A program made the translations under genes and the position numbers. From NCBI RefSeq assembly GCF_000768065.1, contig NZ_JRKM01000001.1, positions 992,001 through 1,056,000 of the forward strand: 64,000 bases of DNA, written 5' to 3'. Position 1 is the stretch's first letter. Each line of letters opens with the position of its first letter. A model generated the notes under the pieces. It was not told where the DNA came from. It worked only from the letters and a program-made list of their open reading frames with translations, and did not search any database. This DNA comes from Aquabacterium sp. NJ1 (GTDB lineage Bacteria > Pseudomonadota > Gammaproteobacteria > Burkholderiales > Burkholderiaceae_C). Below, in pieces: positions 25,487 to 33,246 of the stretch.

Positions 25487-25860
25487 AGGGGCACCACTTC
25501 CTCGATCGCCTGGCTTACGCCTGGGCCGGCCTGCGTACGGCCTGGCGCATGGAAAAGAGCCTGCGCACGCATGCGCTGGCCACCGTGGGTGTGCTGGGCC
25601 TGCTGCTGCTCACCCGTGCACCGGGCCTGTGGTGGGCCGTGATGGCCTTGACGGTGGGCCTCGTGGTGGCCACCGAATTGCTCAACACCGCGCTGGAAGC
25701 CTTGTGCGATCACCTGCATCCCCAACGTCACGAGGCCATCAAGCTGACCAAGGATGTGGCCGCCGCAGCCGTGCTGGTGAGCAGCCTGGCCGCCCTGATC
25801 GTGGGCCTGGCATTTGTGGCTGACCAGGTGCTGCCCTGGTTAGGCTGGATCAGGCGATGA
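25483..25860 (+). CDS. dgkA: Diacylglycerol kinase DgkA
   Basis: A small trimeric membrane kinase that phosphorylates diacylglycerol to phosphatidic acid. The 125-residue protein has three hydrophobic helices and the hallmark ATELLNTALEALCDH, with the metal-binding Glu/Asn, followed by KLTKDVAAAAVL. The start at 25483 overlaps the PAP2 stop by four bases. A PAP2 phosphatase coupled to a lipid kinase suggests a phosphatidic acid/diacylglycerol cycle. The final 11 bases overlap the hybrid kinase gene on the other strand. Confidence 0.93.
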   Translation: MKGHHFLDRLAYAWAGLRTAWRMEKSLRTHALATVGVLGLLLLTRAPGLWWAVMALTVGLVVATELLNTALEALCDHLHPQRHEAIKLTKDVAAAAVLVSSLAALIVGLAFVADQVLPWLGWIRR

Positions 25861-28246
25861 CGCCTTCGCTGCGCCGGCGGGCCTGATCAGATTTCACGGA
25901 CGCCAGCACGGCATCCAGGCGCATCAGCACCCCTGCCACGTCCAGGGGCTTGGGCCAGAAATCGGCAAAACCTTGCTCACGCGCACGGGTCAAGGGGTCC
26001 TTGGAAACGTCGGCCGACATGGCGATGCAGATCAGGCCCTGCCCTTGCGGCATCTGGCGGATGCGGGCAAGCACCTCGCCGCCGTTCATGTCGGGCAGGT
26101 TGATGTCGATGAGCACCAGATCAGGCCAGCCGTGCTGCAAGCGGTCCAGTCCCTTTTCACCGTCCTCGGCGATCAGCAGCTTGACGTCTGGCCGAAGGTC
26201 GAAGATGGCGCGCAGCAAGGCGGCATTCAAGGGGTTGTCTTCGATGCACAGCACGGTGGTCACGTTGTCATCGGCCTGGCGCGGGCGTGTCACTGCGGGT
26301 TCAGGCGGTGCGGCAGACGCACTGGCTTGCGCCACCAGTGGCATCTGAACGGTCACGGTGGTGCCAACGCCCTCCGTGCTGTCCAGGGTGACCTCGCCGC
26401 CCATCGACTCGATCAACCGGCGCGTGATCACCAGGCCCAGGCCCGTGCCCTCGATGCCATCCCGATCGGCCCCCAGGCGGTTGAAGGGCTCGAACAGGCT
26501 TTTCATCTGCTCGACACTGAGCCCTCGGCCGGTATCGGCCACCCGCAACAAGAGCCATTCGCCCCCTGCCTCGCGTTCGCTGATGGCGCAATGCACGGTC
26601 ACCTTGCCGCCCACGCGGTTGTACTTCACGGCATTGGACAGGATGTTGATCAGCACCTGTTTGAGCCGCCGCTCGTCGCCCAGGATCTGGCGGCGCTCCA
26701 CCTTGGCGGCATCTACATGCACCGACACCCCCATGGCCTCGGCCTGCGGCAGCACCATGGGCAGGCTCTGCGCAATCAACTCACCGATGCGCACCGGCGC
26801 CATGGTCAGGCCCGCATCACCCGACTCGATGCGGGTCAGATCCAGGATGTCGTTGATCATCTCGAGCAAATGTTGCCCCGCCCGCAGGATGTACTCGACA
26901 TGCAGACGCTGCCCCGCGGCCATGCGCGAATTGGCATCGTGCAGCAGCAGTTGCGCAAAACCGATCACCGCATTGAGCGGGGTGCGCAGCTCATGGCTCA
27001 CGCGCGACAGGAACTCGCTCTTGGCCTGGCTGGCCTTCATCATGGCCTGGCGCTCCAGCAAGGTGGCTTCGGCCTGCTTGCGCTCGGTGATGTCGCGCGA
27101 CAGCACGATGAAACGGGTATCCAGGCCGTTCACCCCGCCCTTGCGAGACACCGACAACTCGAACCAGCGAGGGCCTTGCGGCAGAGGCACTTCCAGCTGA
27201 GCACCCGACGAGGTGCCGCTCGACAAAGCCGCCTCCATCGCAGCGATCACCACCTGCGCCTGCTCGGGGGGCATCACCTCCTGGATGGTCTTGCCCAGCA
27301 GTTCATCGGCCGGCCGGATCAAGGTCTCAGGGCGGGACGAATGCACGGCGTGGTAACGGCCATGCAGATCCAGCTCCAGCATCACGTCGGGGACGGCATC
27401 CAGCGTGGCGCGCAACTGGTCGCCCATGAGCGCCATCTCGCGGTAAGGCTCTTCGATCACCTCGACAAACACGGCGCGGTACAGGAAGAGGTAGGACACG
27501 ACCTTGTAGATATGGCCGGTGAAGTTGTAGACATCCCCCATCGTGGCATACAGGGTGAAAAAGCACTCGCTCATGGCCATGACACACACGGCACCGAACA
27601 AGGCTGCGGCATTGAAGGGCAAGGGGCGGCGCATCTGCGTGTACAGGCGCCACGCGGCAGCCAGGTTCATGCCAATGACCAGGTACTCGGCACCGATCTT
27701 GAAGGCGGTCAAGCCTGTGCCGGGGCGGAAGGTCTCGGGCACCCAGCCTGGGTGAAACAGAAAGGCCCAATAGCACACGCCGACCACGCTCAACACGGCC
27801 AGCAGCCAGCCATAACGCCCCGGCCCGGACACTGATCGACCAGGCGGCAGCACCGCCACGGCGAGCAAGGCCGAGGCCGCCAGCAAACGGGCTGCCAGCC
27901 AGAAATGAATCGCCTTTTGAGGGCCTGAGGGCGTGATGAAGCGGGGCATGCCCATGAAGGACAAGGCGTGTGCGAAGTCCAGCATGGCCACACCCAGGAA
28001 GGCACAAGCCAGGATCACCGCATGACGAGGCAGCGCACGGCTATAGGCATTCCACCCCGATGCAAATACAAGCACCGCGATGACCACGGCCACCATTTCC
28101 AGCAAGGTGTGGATGGGCACGTAATCTTCGATCTTTTGAAAACCCGCCCAGAAAGGCACGGCCCAGGCCAGCAGCAGGCCCAGCGCCATGACGGCAATCA
28201 GGGCCAGTGCCTGACGCATGGGCGCGCGATGGCTGTGATGCAGCAT
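25850..28246 (-). CDS. Hybrid sensor histidine kinase with MASE3 membrane domain
   Basis: A 798-residue hybrid kinase. The N-terminal membrane sensor of about seven helices (residues 10-250) has MASE3 character (ILACAFLGVAMLDFAHALSF). A PAS domain follows (about 265-390), then HisKA with H418 in RVSHELRTPLNAVIGF, an ATPase domain with NILSNAVKYN and GTGLGLVITRRLIE, and a C-terminal receiver containing LVLIDINLPDMNGGEV. The ATG at 28246 is preceded by AAGGAG at seven bases. No separate response regulator or phosphotransfer gene lies beside it. Confidence 0.9.
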   Translation of the reverse strand: MLHHSHRAPMRQALALIAVMALGLLLAWAVPFWAGFQKIEDYVPIHTLLEMVAVVIAVLVFASGWNAYSRALPRHAVILACAFLGVAMLDFAHALSFMGMPRFITPSGPQKAIHFWLAARLLAASALLAVAVLPPGRSVSGPGRYGWLLAVLSVVGVCYWAFLFHPGWVPETFRPGTGLTAFKIGAEYLVIGMNLAAAWRLYTQMRRPLPFNAAALFGAVCVMAMSECFFTLYATMGDVYNFTGHIYKVVSYLFLYRAVFVEVIEEPYREMALMGDQLRATLDAVPDVMLELDLHGRYHAVHSSRPETLIRPADELLGKTIQEVMPPEQAQVVIAAMEAALSSGTSSGAQLEVPLPQGPRWFELSVSRKGGVNGLDTRFIVLSRDITERKQAEATLLERQAMMKASQAKSEFLSRVSHELRTPLNAVIGFAQLLLHDANSRMAAGQRLHVEYILRAGQHLLEMINDILDLTRIESGDAGLTMAPVRIGELIAQSLPMVLPQAEAMGVSVHVDAAKVERRQILGDERRLKQVLINILSNAVKYNRVGGKVTVHCAISEREAGGEWLLLRVADTGRGLSVEQMKSLFEPFNRLGADRDGIEGTGLGLVITRRLIESMGGEVTLDSTEGVGTTVTVQMPLVAQASASAAPPEPAVTRPRQADDNVTTVLCIEDNPLNAALLRAIFDLRPDVKLLIAEDGEKGLDRLQHGWPDLVLIDINLPDMNGGEVLARIRQMPQGQGLICIAMSADVSKDPLTRAREQGFADFWPKPLDVAGVLMRLDAVLASVKSDQARRRSEGVIA

Positions 28247-28321
28247 CACACCGCTCCTTGAGGTTCATGTCTTGGAGTCCGGGCACAGGGACCGCAGCTT
28301 CAACAAAGACAACTCGCAAGG

Positions 28322-28356
28322 GCGTGCCAAGACCTGTGAGAACGATTGTGGCACGC
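28322..28356. repeat. Inverted repeat between the hybrid kinase and tatD
   Basis: Perfect eight-base arms GCGTGCCA and TGGCACGC are separated by 19 bases. The dyad lies 76-110 bases upstream of the kinase ATG and 12 bases beyond the tatD stop. It could be an operator for the kinase gene or mark the end of the lol-tatD transcript; there is no T-run. The rest of this 121-base gap shows nothing else. Confidence 0.4.
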
Positions 28357-28367
28357 TCAGCGGAGCA

Positions 28368-29234
28368 TCACCAGCCTGGTGCACCTGCGGCACCTGTCAA
28401 GACTGACAGGCCGGGCAAGGCCTGCAAGGCATTGGCCGTGGTGCGTGATTGCGTCTGCTCGGGCGTCCAGCCGCGCAGTTGCGCCAGGGTCAGCGCAATA
28501 CGGGGCAACTCGGCCGGCTCGTTGCGGCTGCGCTGCCCCTGGGCCCGCGCCTCGGCGGTCTGGTAAAGCCAGTGCGGCGGGATGTCCGGGGCGTCGGTTT
28601 CCAGCACGATGGCCTCTTCGGGCAGGCTGGCCGCCAGACGGCGGATCTGCAGGGCGCGCTCGAAGGTCATGGCGCCGCCAAAACCCAGTTTGAAGCCCAG
28701 ATCCAGAAAGGCCTGGGCCTGCTGTTCGCTGCCATTGAAGGCATGCGCAATGCCACCCTGCACAGGGCGCCCTGCATCACGCAGGCGCCGCAGGTGTTTG
28801 AGCAGGCCATCGGCACTGCGGCGCACATGCAGGATCACCGGCAAGCCATGCGCCGCGGCCAGGTCCAGCTGTGCCGCATACAGGCGCTCCTGCAAGGCCT
28901 TGCTGCTGTCATCCTGCAGATCAGGCACGAAGTAGTCCAGACCGATCTCGCCCACGGCCACCAGGCGGGGGTCGTTTCGCCAGGTCTGCAACGCTTGAGC
29001 CAGGCTGGCCAGGGCCACCTGCTCGGGCGTGTCGTGCACATAAAGGGGATGGATGCCCAAGGCATACGCGCCACCGCATTGCAGGGCCGCCGCACGGGCC
29101 GTGGCAAAGGTGGCCGGCGACACGGCAGGGACCACCATCAGCCCCACGCCAGCATCGCGGGCGCGCTGAATCACATCAGCACGGTCCGCATCGAACTCGG
29201 GTGCATCGAGGTGGCAATGGGTATCGAGCCACAT
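28368..29234 (-). CDS. TatD-family metal-dependent hydrolase
   Basis: A 288-residue TIM-barrel hydrolase of the TatD/YcfH group, predicted 3'-to-5' DNase or related phosphodiesterase in the cytoplasm. The metal ligands are visible: the HxH pair in WLDTHCHLDAPEFD, the Glu in AVGEIGLDYF, a His in VILHVRRSADG, and the Asp in VLETDAPDIPPHW. A GGGGGG ribosome site lies eight bases before the ATG. It is last in the lolC-DUF2189-DUF2788-lolD-tatD row, 21 bases after lolD. Confidence 0.93.
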   Translation of the reverse strand: MWLDTHCHLDAPEFDADRADVIQRARDAGVGLMVVPAVSPATFATARAAALQCGGAYALGIHPLYVHDTPEQVALASLAQALQTWRNDPRLVAVGEIGLDYFVPDLQDDSSKALQERLYAAQLDLAAAHGLPVILHVRRSADGLLKHLRRLRDAGRPVQGGIAHAFNGSEQQAQAFLDLGFKLGFGGAMTFERALQIRRLAASLPEEAIVLETDAPDIPPHWLYQTAEARAQGQRSRNEPAELPRIALTLAQLRGWTPEQTQSRTTANALQALPGLSVLTGAAGAPGW

Positions 29235-29255
29235 GCGCGCATCCCCCCTGCCCGC

Positions 29256-29936
29256 TCAGGGCTCGAAGCGGCCGTTGACCAAACGGTGGCGCTGCGCACA
29301 GCGTTGTGCCAGGCTGGCATCGTGGGTGACCATGACCACCGCCGTGCCCTGATCGGCGGCGAGTTGCAGCATCAGGTCGAACACGATGTCGGCCGTAGTG
29401 CGGTCGAGGTTGCCGGTGGGCTCGTCGGCCAGCACACACGCAGGCTGCGTGACCAGCGCGCGGGCCACGGCCACACGCTGGCGCTCGCCACCGGACAGCT
29501 CGGCCGGGCGGTGCTCCACGCGGTTGAGCAGGCCCACGCGGTCAAGCCACAGGCGGGCCTGCGCACGGGCCTGATCCTGTGGCATGCGGCGGATCAGCAA
29601 GGGCATGGCCACGTTATCCAGCGCGGTGAACTCGGGCAGCAGGTGGTGGAACTGGTAGATGAAGCCCAAGTGCTGGTTGCGCCAGGCACCTTGTTGCGCC
29701 GGATTCATGTCACCCAGCTCACGCCCCATGAGCTGCACGCGCCCGCTGGTCGGGCCATCGAGCCCCCCCAGCAGGTGCAACAAGGTGCTCTTGCCGGAGC
29801 CCGAGGCCCCCACCACCGCCACCGTTTCACCGCGTGATACCTGCAAGTCCACGCCCTGCAGGATGCTCACATCCAGCGGGCCTTCATGGAAACGTTTGAC
29901 CAGCCCTTGGGCTTGAAGAATGAAAGTGTCAGCCAT
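29256..29936 (-). CDS. lolD: Lipoprotein-releasing ABC transporter ATPase LolD
   Basis: The ATPase of the Lol system, which extracts outer-membrane lipoproteins from the inner membrane. The 226-residue protein has Walker [19 protein letters not shown], signature [15 protein letters not shown] and Walker [13 protein letters not shown]. The LolD-type segment [20 protein letters not shown] is present. The ATG at 29936 is preferred; a TTG nine bases upstream is possible. It is five bases after the DUF2788 stop. The membrane partner LolC/E lies three genes upstream, separated by two small membrane-protein genes. Confidence 0.95.
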   Translation of the reverse strand: MADTFILQAQGLVKRFHEGPLDVSILQGVDLQVSRGETVAVVGASGSGKSTLLHLLGGLDGPTSGRVQLMGRELGDMNPAQQGAWRNQHLGFIYQFHHLLPEFTALDNVAMPLLIRRMPQDQARAQARLWLDRVGLLNRVEHRPAELSGGERQRVAVARALVTQPACVLADEPTGNLDRTTADIVFDLMLQLAADQGTAVVMVTHDASLAQRCAQRHRLVNGRFEP

Positions 29937-29941
29937 GCCGA

Positions 29942-30151
29942 TCAAATATGGAGCAACCAGACCAGGATGTTCTTGGCGATGAAGCCCAGCATCCCGAAAC
30001 CCAGCACGAGGAACAACATGAAGGTGCCGAACTTGCCAGCCTTGGACTCGCGAGCCAGCTGGAAGATGATGAAGAACATGTAGAGGATGAAGCCGCCCAC
30101 ACCGACGGTCAGCCCCAGTTGAGCAATCTGCTCCTCGCTCAGACCAAACAT
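29942..30151 (-). CDS. DUF2788 small membrane protein
   Basis: A 69-residue protein with two hydrophobic helices: [15 protein letters not shown] and [15 protein letters not shown], separated by [10 protein letters not shown]. It matches the DUF2788 family as I remember it; function unknown. The ATG at 30151 gives the family start [14 protein letters not shown], one base after the DUF2189 stop. Position inside the lol operon suggests, but does not prove, a link to lipoprotein export or envelope. Confidence 0.82.
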   Translation of the reverse strand: MFGLSEEQIAQLGLTVGVGGFILYMFFIIFQLARESKAGKFGTFMLFLVLGFGMLGFIAKNILVWLLHI

Positions 30152-30152
30152 A

Positions 30153-30938
30153 TCAAACCGCTTCCCTGCCCGTTTCGCGGACCACCAGATCGCGATAGGC
30201 ATGCCAGGTGGCATGGCCCAGAACCGGTATCACCAGAATCAAACCAAACATCAGGGTGCCCAAGCCCAGCAGGCTCAGCGCCATCACGATCGCAGCCCAG
30301 GTGCTCAGGCAGATGGGATTGGCCGCCACGGCCCGCCAGCTGGTCAGCACGGCGCGCTGCACGGTGACCTGGCGGTCCACCAGCAGGGGAATGGCCACCA
30401 CGCTGGAGGCGAACACCGGCGCGGCCATCACCCCGCCAACCAGCAGCCAGATCTCGAAGAAGCCCGGGTTGGGCGACAGCACCACACGCTGCAGGAAATC
30501 GGTGGGCGTGGTCACGGGGGGCTTGACACCCAGCGTGATCAGCGCGGCCGAGGTCATGACCCAGCCGGTGCCCAGGGCGGTGAGCAACAGGCCGAACTTG
30601 ACAAGGCGACGGTCCATGGACGACCAAACGGCCCAGACTGCCTCGAAACCGGCAGGCTCACCCCGCAGCAAAGCGCGGCTGACCGCGTACAGCCCGGTGC
30701 TCAGGATGGGCGCTACCATCAGGAAGCCCGAGATGGCCCCGGCCAGGATCCAGAAGTGGTCCCAGGCCATCAGCATCAGGAGGCCGCCAAAAGCACCCAT
30801 GAGCGCGCCATGGGCCAGGCCGACCACGGGCGCCTCCATGAAGTCGCTCCAGCCCCGGGCCAGCCAGATGAAGGTCCGCAGGGAATGCACCTTGCGGACA
30901 CGCAACGGACGGTCTTGAGCACGCAGCAGTTCACTCAT
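30153..30938 (-). CDS. DUF2189 integral membrane protein
   Basis: A 261-residue protein with about six transmembrane helices and a cytoplasmic N-terminus (RVRKVHSLRTFIWLARGWSDF) typical of DUF2189 proteins. The role is unknown. The ATG at 30938 lies inside the last codons of lolC, overlapping by eight bases. Its stop is one base from the DUF2788 start, so the three are translationally linked. No catalytic motif is recognisable. Confidence 0.85.
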   Translation of the reverse strand: MSELLRAQDRPLRVRKVHSLRTFIWLARGWSDFMEAPVVGLAHGALMGAFGGLLMLMAWDHFWILAGAISGFLMVAPILSTGLYAVSRALLRGEPAGFEAVWAVWSSMDRRLVKFGLLLTALGTGWVMTSAALITLGVKPPVTTPTDFLQRVVLSPNPGFFEIWLLVGGVMAAPVFASSVVAIPLLVDRQVTVQRAVLTSWRAVAANPICLSTWAAIVMALSLLGLGTLMFGLILVIPVLGHATWHAYRDLVVRETGREAV

Positions 30939-32184
30939 AACGCAGGGCCTCGGCAGGTTGCACACGGCTGGCGCGCCAGCTGGGGTACAGCGTGGCAGCC
31001 AGGGACAGGACCAGAGAAATCACGGCGATGGGGAGGATGTCGCCCCATTGCGGGTCAGAGGGCATTTGCGAGATCAGGTAGATGCTGCCAGGCAGGAAGC
31101 GCACACCCAGCAGGTGCTCGATGAAGGGCACGATGACATCCAGGTTGAAGGCCACCAGCAGGCCCAGGCCCAGGCCACCCAAGGTGCCCATCACGCCGGA
31201 CAAGGCGCCCTGCACCATGAAGATCGCCATGATGGAGCGCGGGCTGGCGCCCAGGGTGCGCAAGATCGCGATGTCGGCGCGCTTGTCGGTCACGGTCATC
31301 ACCAGGGTGGAAACCAGGTTGAAAGCCGCCACGGCCACGATCAACGTGAGGATGATGAACATCATGCGCTTTTCCACCTGCACCGCGTCAAACCAGTTGC
31401 GGTTGGTGCGCGTCCAGTCACGCACGATGACATCGGGGCCCAGGGAATCGGCCAGCTCATTGCCCACGCTGCGGGCCATCTGCGCATCCTTGAGCTTGAG
31501 CTGCACGCCGGTCACGCCACCGGTGCGAAACAGCTTGGCGGCGTCATCGGCATGCATCAGCACCAGGCCGCTGTCGTACTCATAGTGGCCCGCATTGAAG
31601 ATGCCCACCACCGTCACCTGCTTGAGGCGCGGCACCACACCGGCCGGGGTCATCTGGCCGCTGGGCGCGACCACGGTGAGCATGTCGCCCTCGTTCACGC
31701 CCAGGCTGCGCGCCATTTCGATGCCGATGATCACGCCCCAGCCACCGCTGTGCAGGCGCGCGAAGGTGTCCTTCATGCTGGCGGCCAGCGGCGTGACCGC
31801 CACTTCTTCAGACGGCACGATGCCGCGCACCAGCGCGCCACGCATGTCATCCCCACGGGCGATCAGGGCTTGTGCGGGCAGGAAGGGCGCCACGCCCACC
31901 ACAGCGGGGTTGCGCCGGGCCTTGTCGGCCAGCACGTGCCAATCGGGCAAGGCACTGCCCCGGGCATCAAACAGCTCGACATGCGCGACCACGGACAGCA
32001 TGCGGTCCCGCACTTCCTTCTGGAAGCCGTTCATGACCGACAGCACGATGATCAGCGCGGCCACGCCCAGCGCGATACCCAGCACCGACACACCGGAAAT
32101 GAAAGAAATGAAGCCGTTTCGGCGTGTGGTACGGCTGGCTCGGGTGTAACGCCACCCGACGCGCCATTCAAAAGGCAGATTCAT
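30931..32184 (-). CDS. Lipoprotein-releasing permease LolC/LolE
   Basis: The transmembrane subunit of the Lol lipoprotein exporter. The 417-residue protein has one N-terminal helix (FISFISGVSVLGIALGVAA), a large periplasmic domain (about residues 50-265) and three C-terminal helices of the FtsX fold, ending in the MacB-like YPSWRASRVQPAEALRYE. Only one LolC/E-type gene is seen here. It could form a homodimer like LolF, or a second gene may lie elsewhere. The start at 32184 (MNLPFEWRVGWRYTR) matches the family. It is first in its operon and divergent from the RpfE-type gene. Confidence 0.92.
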   Translation of the reverse strand: MNLPFEWRVGWRYTRASRTTRRNGFISFISGVSVLGIALGVAALIIVLSVMNGFQKEVRDRMLSVVAHVELFDARGSALPDWHVLADKARRNPAVVGVAPFLPAQALIARGDDMRGALVRGIVPSEEVAVTPLAASMKDTFARLHSGGWGVIIGIEMARSLGVNEGDMLTVVAPSGQMTPAGVVPRLKQVTVVGIFNAGHYEYDSGLVLMHADDAAKLFRTGGVTGVQLKLKDAQMARSVGNELADSLGPDVIVRDWTRTNRNWFDAVQVEKRMMFIILTLIVAVAAFNLVSTLVMTVTDKRADIAILRTLGASPRSIMAIFMVQGALSGVMGTLGGLGLGLLVAFNLDVIVPFIEHLLGVRFLPGSIYLISQMPSDPQWGDILPIAVISLVLSLAATLYPSWRASRVQPAEALRYE

Positions 32185-32244
32185 GATGGGGGGGAGTGTA
32201 CCCACTTGATAATCACGCCTTATTCACGCCAGCCCCCTGATCAA

Positions 32245-33237
32245 GTGACCAACCCGCCCTCCACGCACTGGATCGTGCCCTTTGCGGCCAGCCTGTCCGA
32301 GCCCTGCCAGCACGCCCTGCCCCGCCTGGCCGACGCCAAGGCCCTGCCCAACCTGCGGCGTTTGCTGAGCCAGTTGCAGGAAACGACCCGCGTCGAAGGG
32401 GATGAATACGCGCTGTCCATGCCGCACGAGCGGGTACTGGCCGCCAGCATGGGCTGGCCGGATCAGGATGGACACCTGCCCTGGGCGGCCTGGTGGGCGG
32501 CGCGAGATGGCGTGACCTTGCCTGATGGTGCGCCCTGGGGGCTCTTGAGCCCTGGCCACTGGCTGATGGGCCGCGACCACCTCACCCTGCTGGACCCGGC
32601 CACGCTGGCCTTGAGCGAAGCCGAATCTCGCACCTTGTTTGATGCCGTGCGTGAGTTGTTCGAGAGCGACGGCTGGACGCTGGTCTGGGGCGCCAGCCAG
32701 CGCTGGTATGCCGCGCACCCCTCGCTCGAAGGCCTGCCCACCGCCTCGCTGGACCGCGTGATCGGCCGCAACCCCGATGTCTGGCTGACCGATCACCCGC
32801 AAGCGCGCACGCTGCGCCGCCTGCAAAGCGAGGTGCAGATGCTGCTTTATCAGCACCCCGTCAACGACGCCCGTGAGCAAGCTGGCCTGGCCACGGTCAA
32901 CTCCTTCTGGCTCAGCGGCTGCGGCCCGACGCCCGCCACCGTGGCGCTGCCGGCGCACATCAAGCTGGTCGACGATTTGCGCGCCCCCATGCTGGCCGAT
33001 GACATGCCCGCCTGGCTGGAGGCCTGGGCGCAAGTGGACAACACCGTGCTGAAGCAGGCCGTGCAGGCCGCAGAAGCAGGCCAGCCGATCATGCTGACCT
33101 TGTGCGGCGAACGGCATGCCATCACGCTGGGCCAGACACCAGCCGCCGGCCTGAGCACCCGCCTGTGGCAATCTGTGAAGCGCCTGACCTCATCCCGCGG
33201 TGGCCCCGACCTCGTGGCCCTGCTCAACAGCCTGTAA
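32245..33237 (+). CDS. RpfE-type, phosphoglycerate-mutase-like protein
   Basis: A 330-residue protein beginning at GTG 32245 (VTNPPSTHWIVPFAAS). I recognise it as the group annotated as RpfE-type regulatory protein or cofactor-independent phosphoglycerate mutase-like. The basis is its start, the segments LLSPGHWLMGRDHL and WLSGCGPTPA, and its position directly before recJ, as in the Xanthomonas rpf cluster. No complete mutase active site can be identified from reading, so enzymatic function is doubtful. It ends nine bases before recJ and is likely cotranscribed with it. Confidence 0.72.
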   Translation: MTNPPSTHWIVPFAASLSEPCQHALPRLADAKALPNLRRLLSQLQETTRVEGDEYALSMPHERVLAASMGWPDQDGHLPWAAWWAARDGVTLPDGAPWGLLSPGHWLMGRDHLTLLDPATLALSEAESRTLFDAVRELFESDGWTLVWGASQRWYAAHPSLEGLPTASLDRVIGRNPDVWLTDHPQARTLRRLQSEVQMLLYQHPVNDAREQAGLATVNSFWLSGCGPTPATVALPAHIKLVDDLRAPMLADDMPAWLEAWAQVDNTVLKQAVQAAEAGQPIMLTLCGERHAITLGQTPAAGLSTRLWQSVKRLTSSRGGPDLVALLNSL

Positions 33238-33246
33238 GCGACGCCC

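Noticed and set aside
30958-32244. Upstream part of a 759-codon plus-strand frame that leads into the RpfE-type gene
   Set aside because: This portion is antisense to lolC and shows no family match; the real gene starts at GTG 32245, where family sequence begins.
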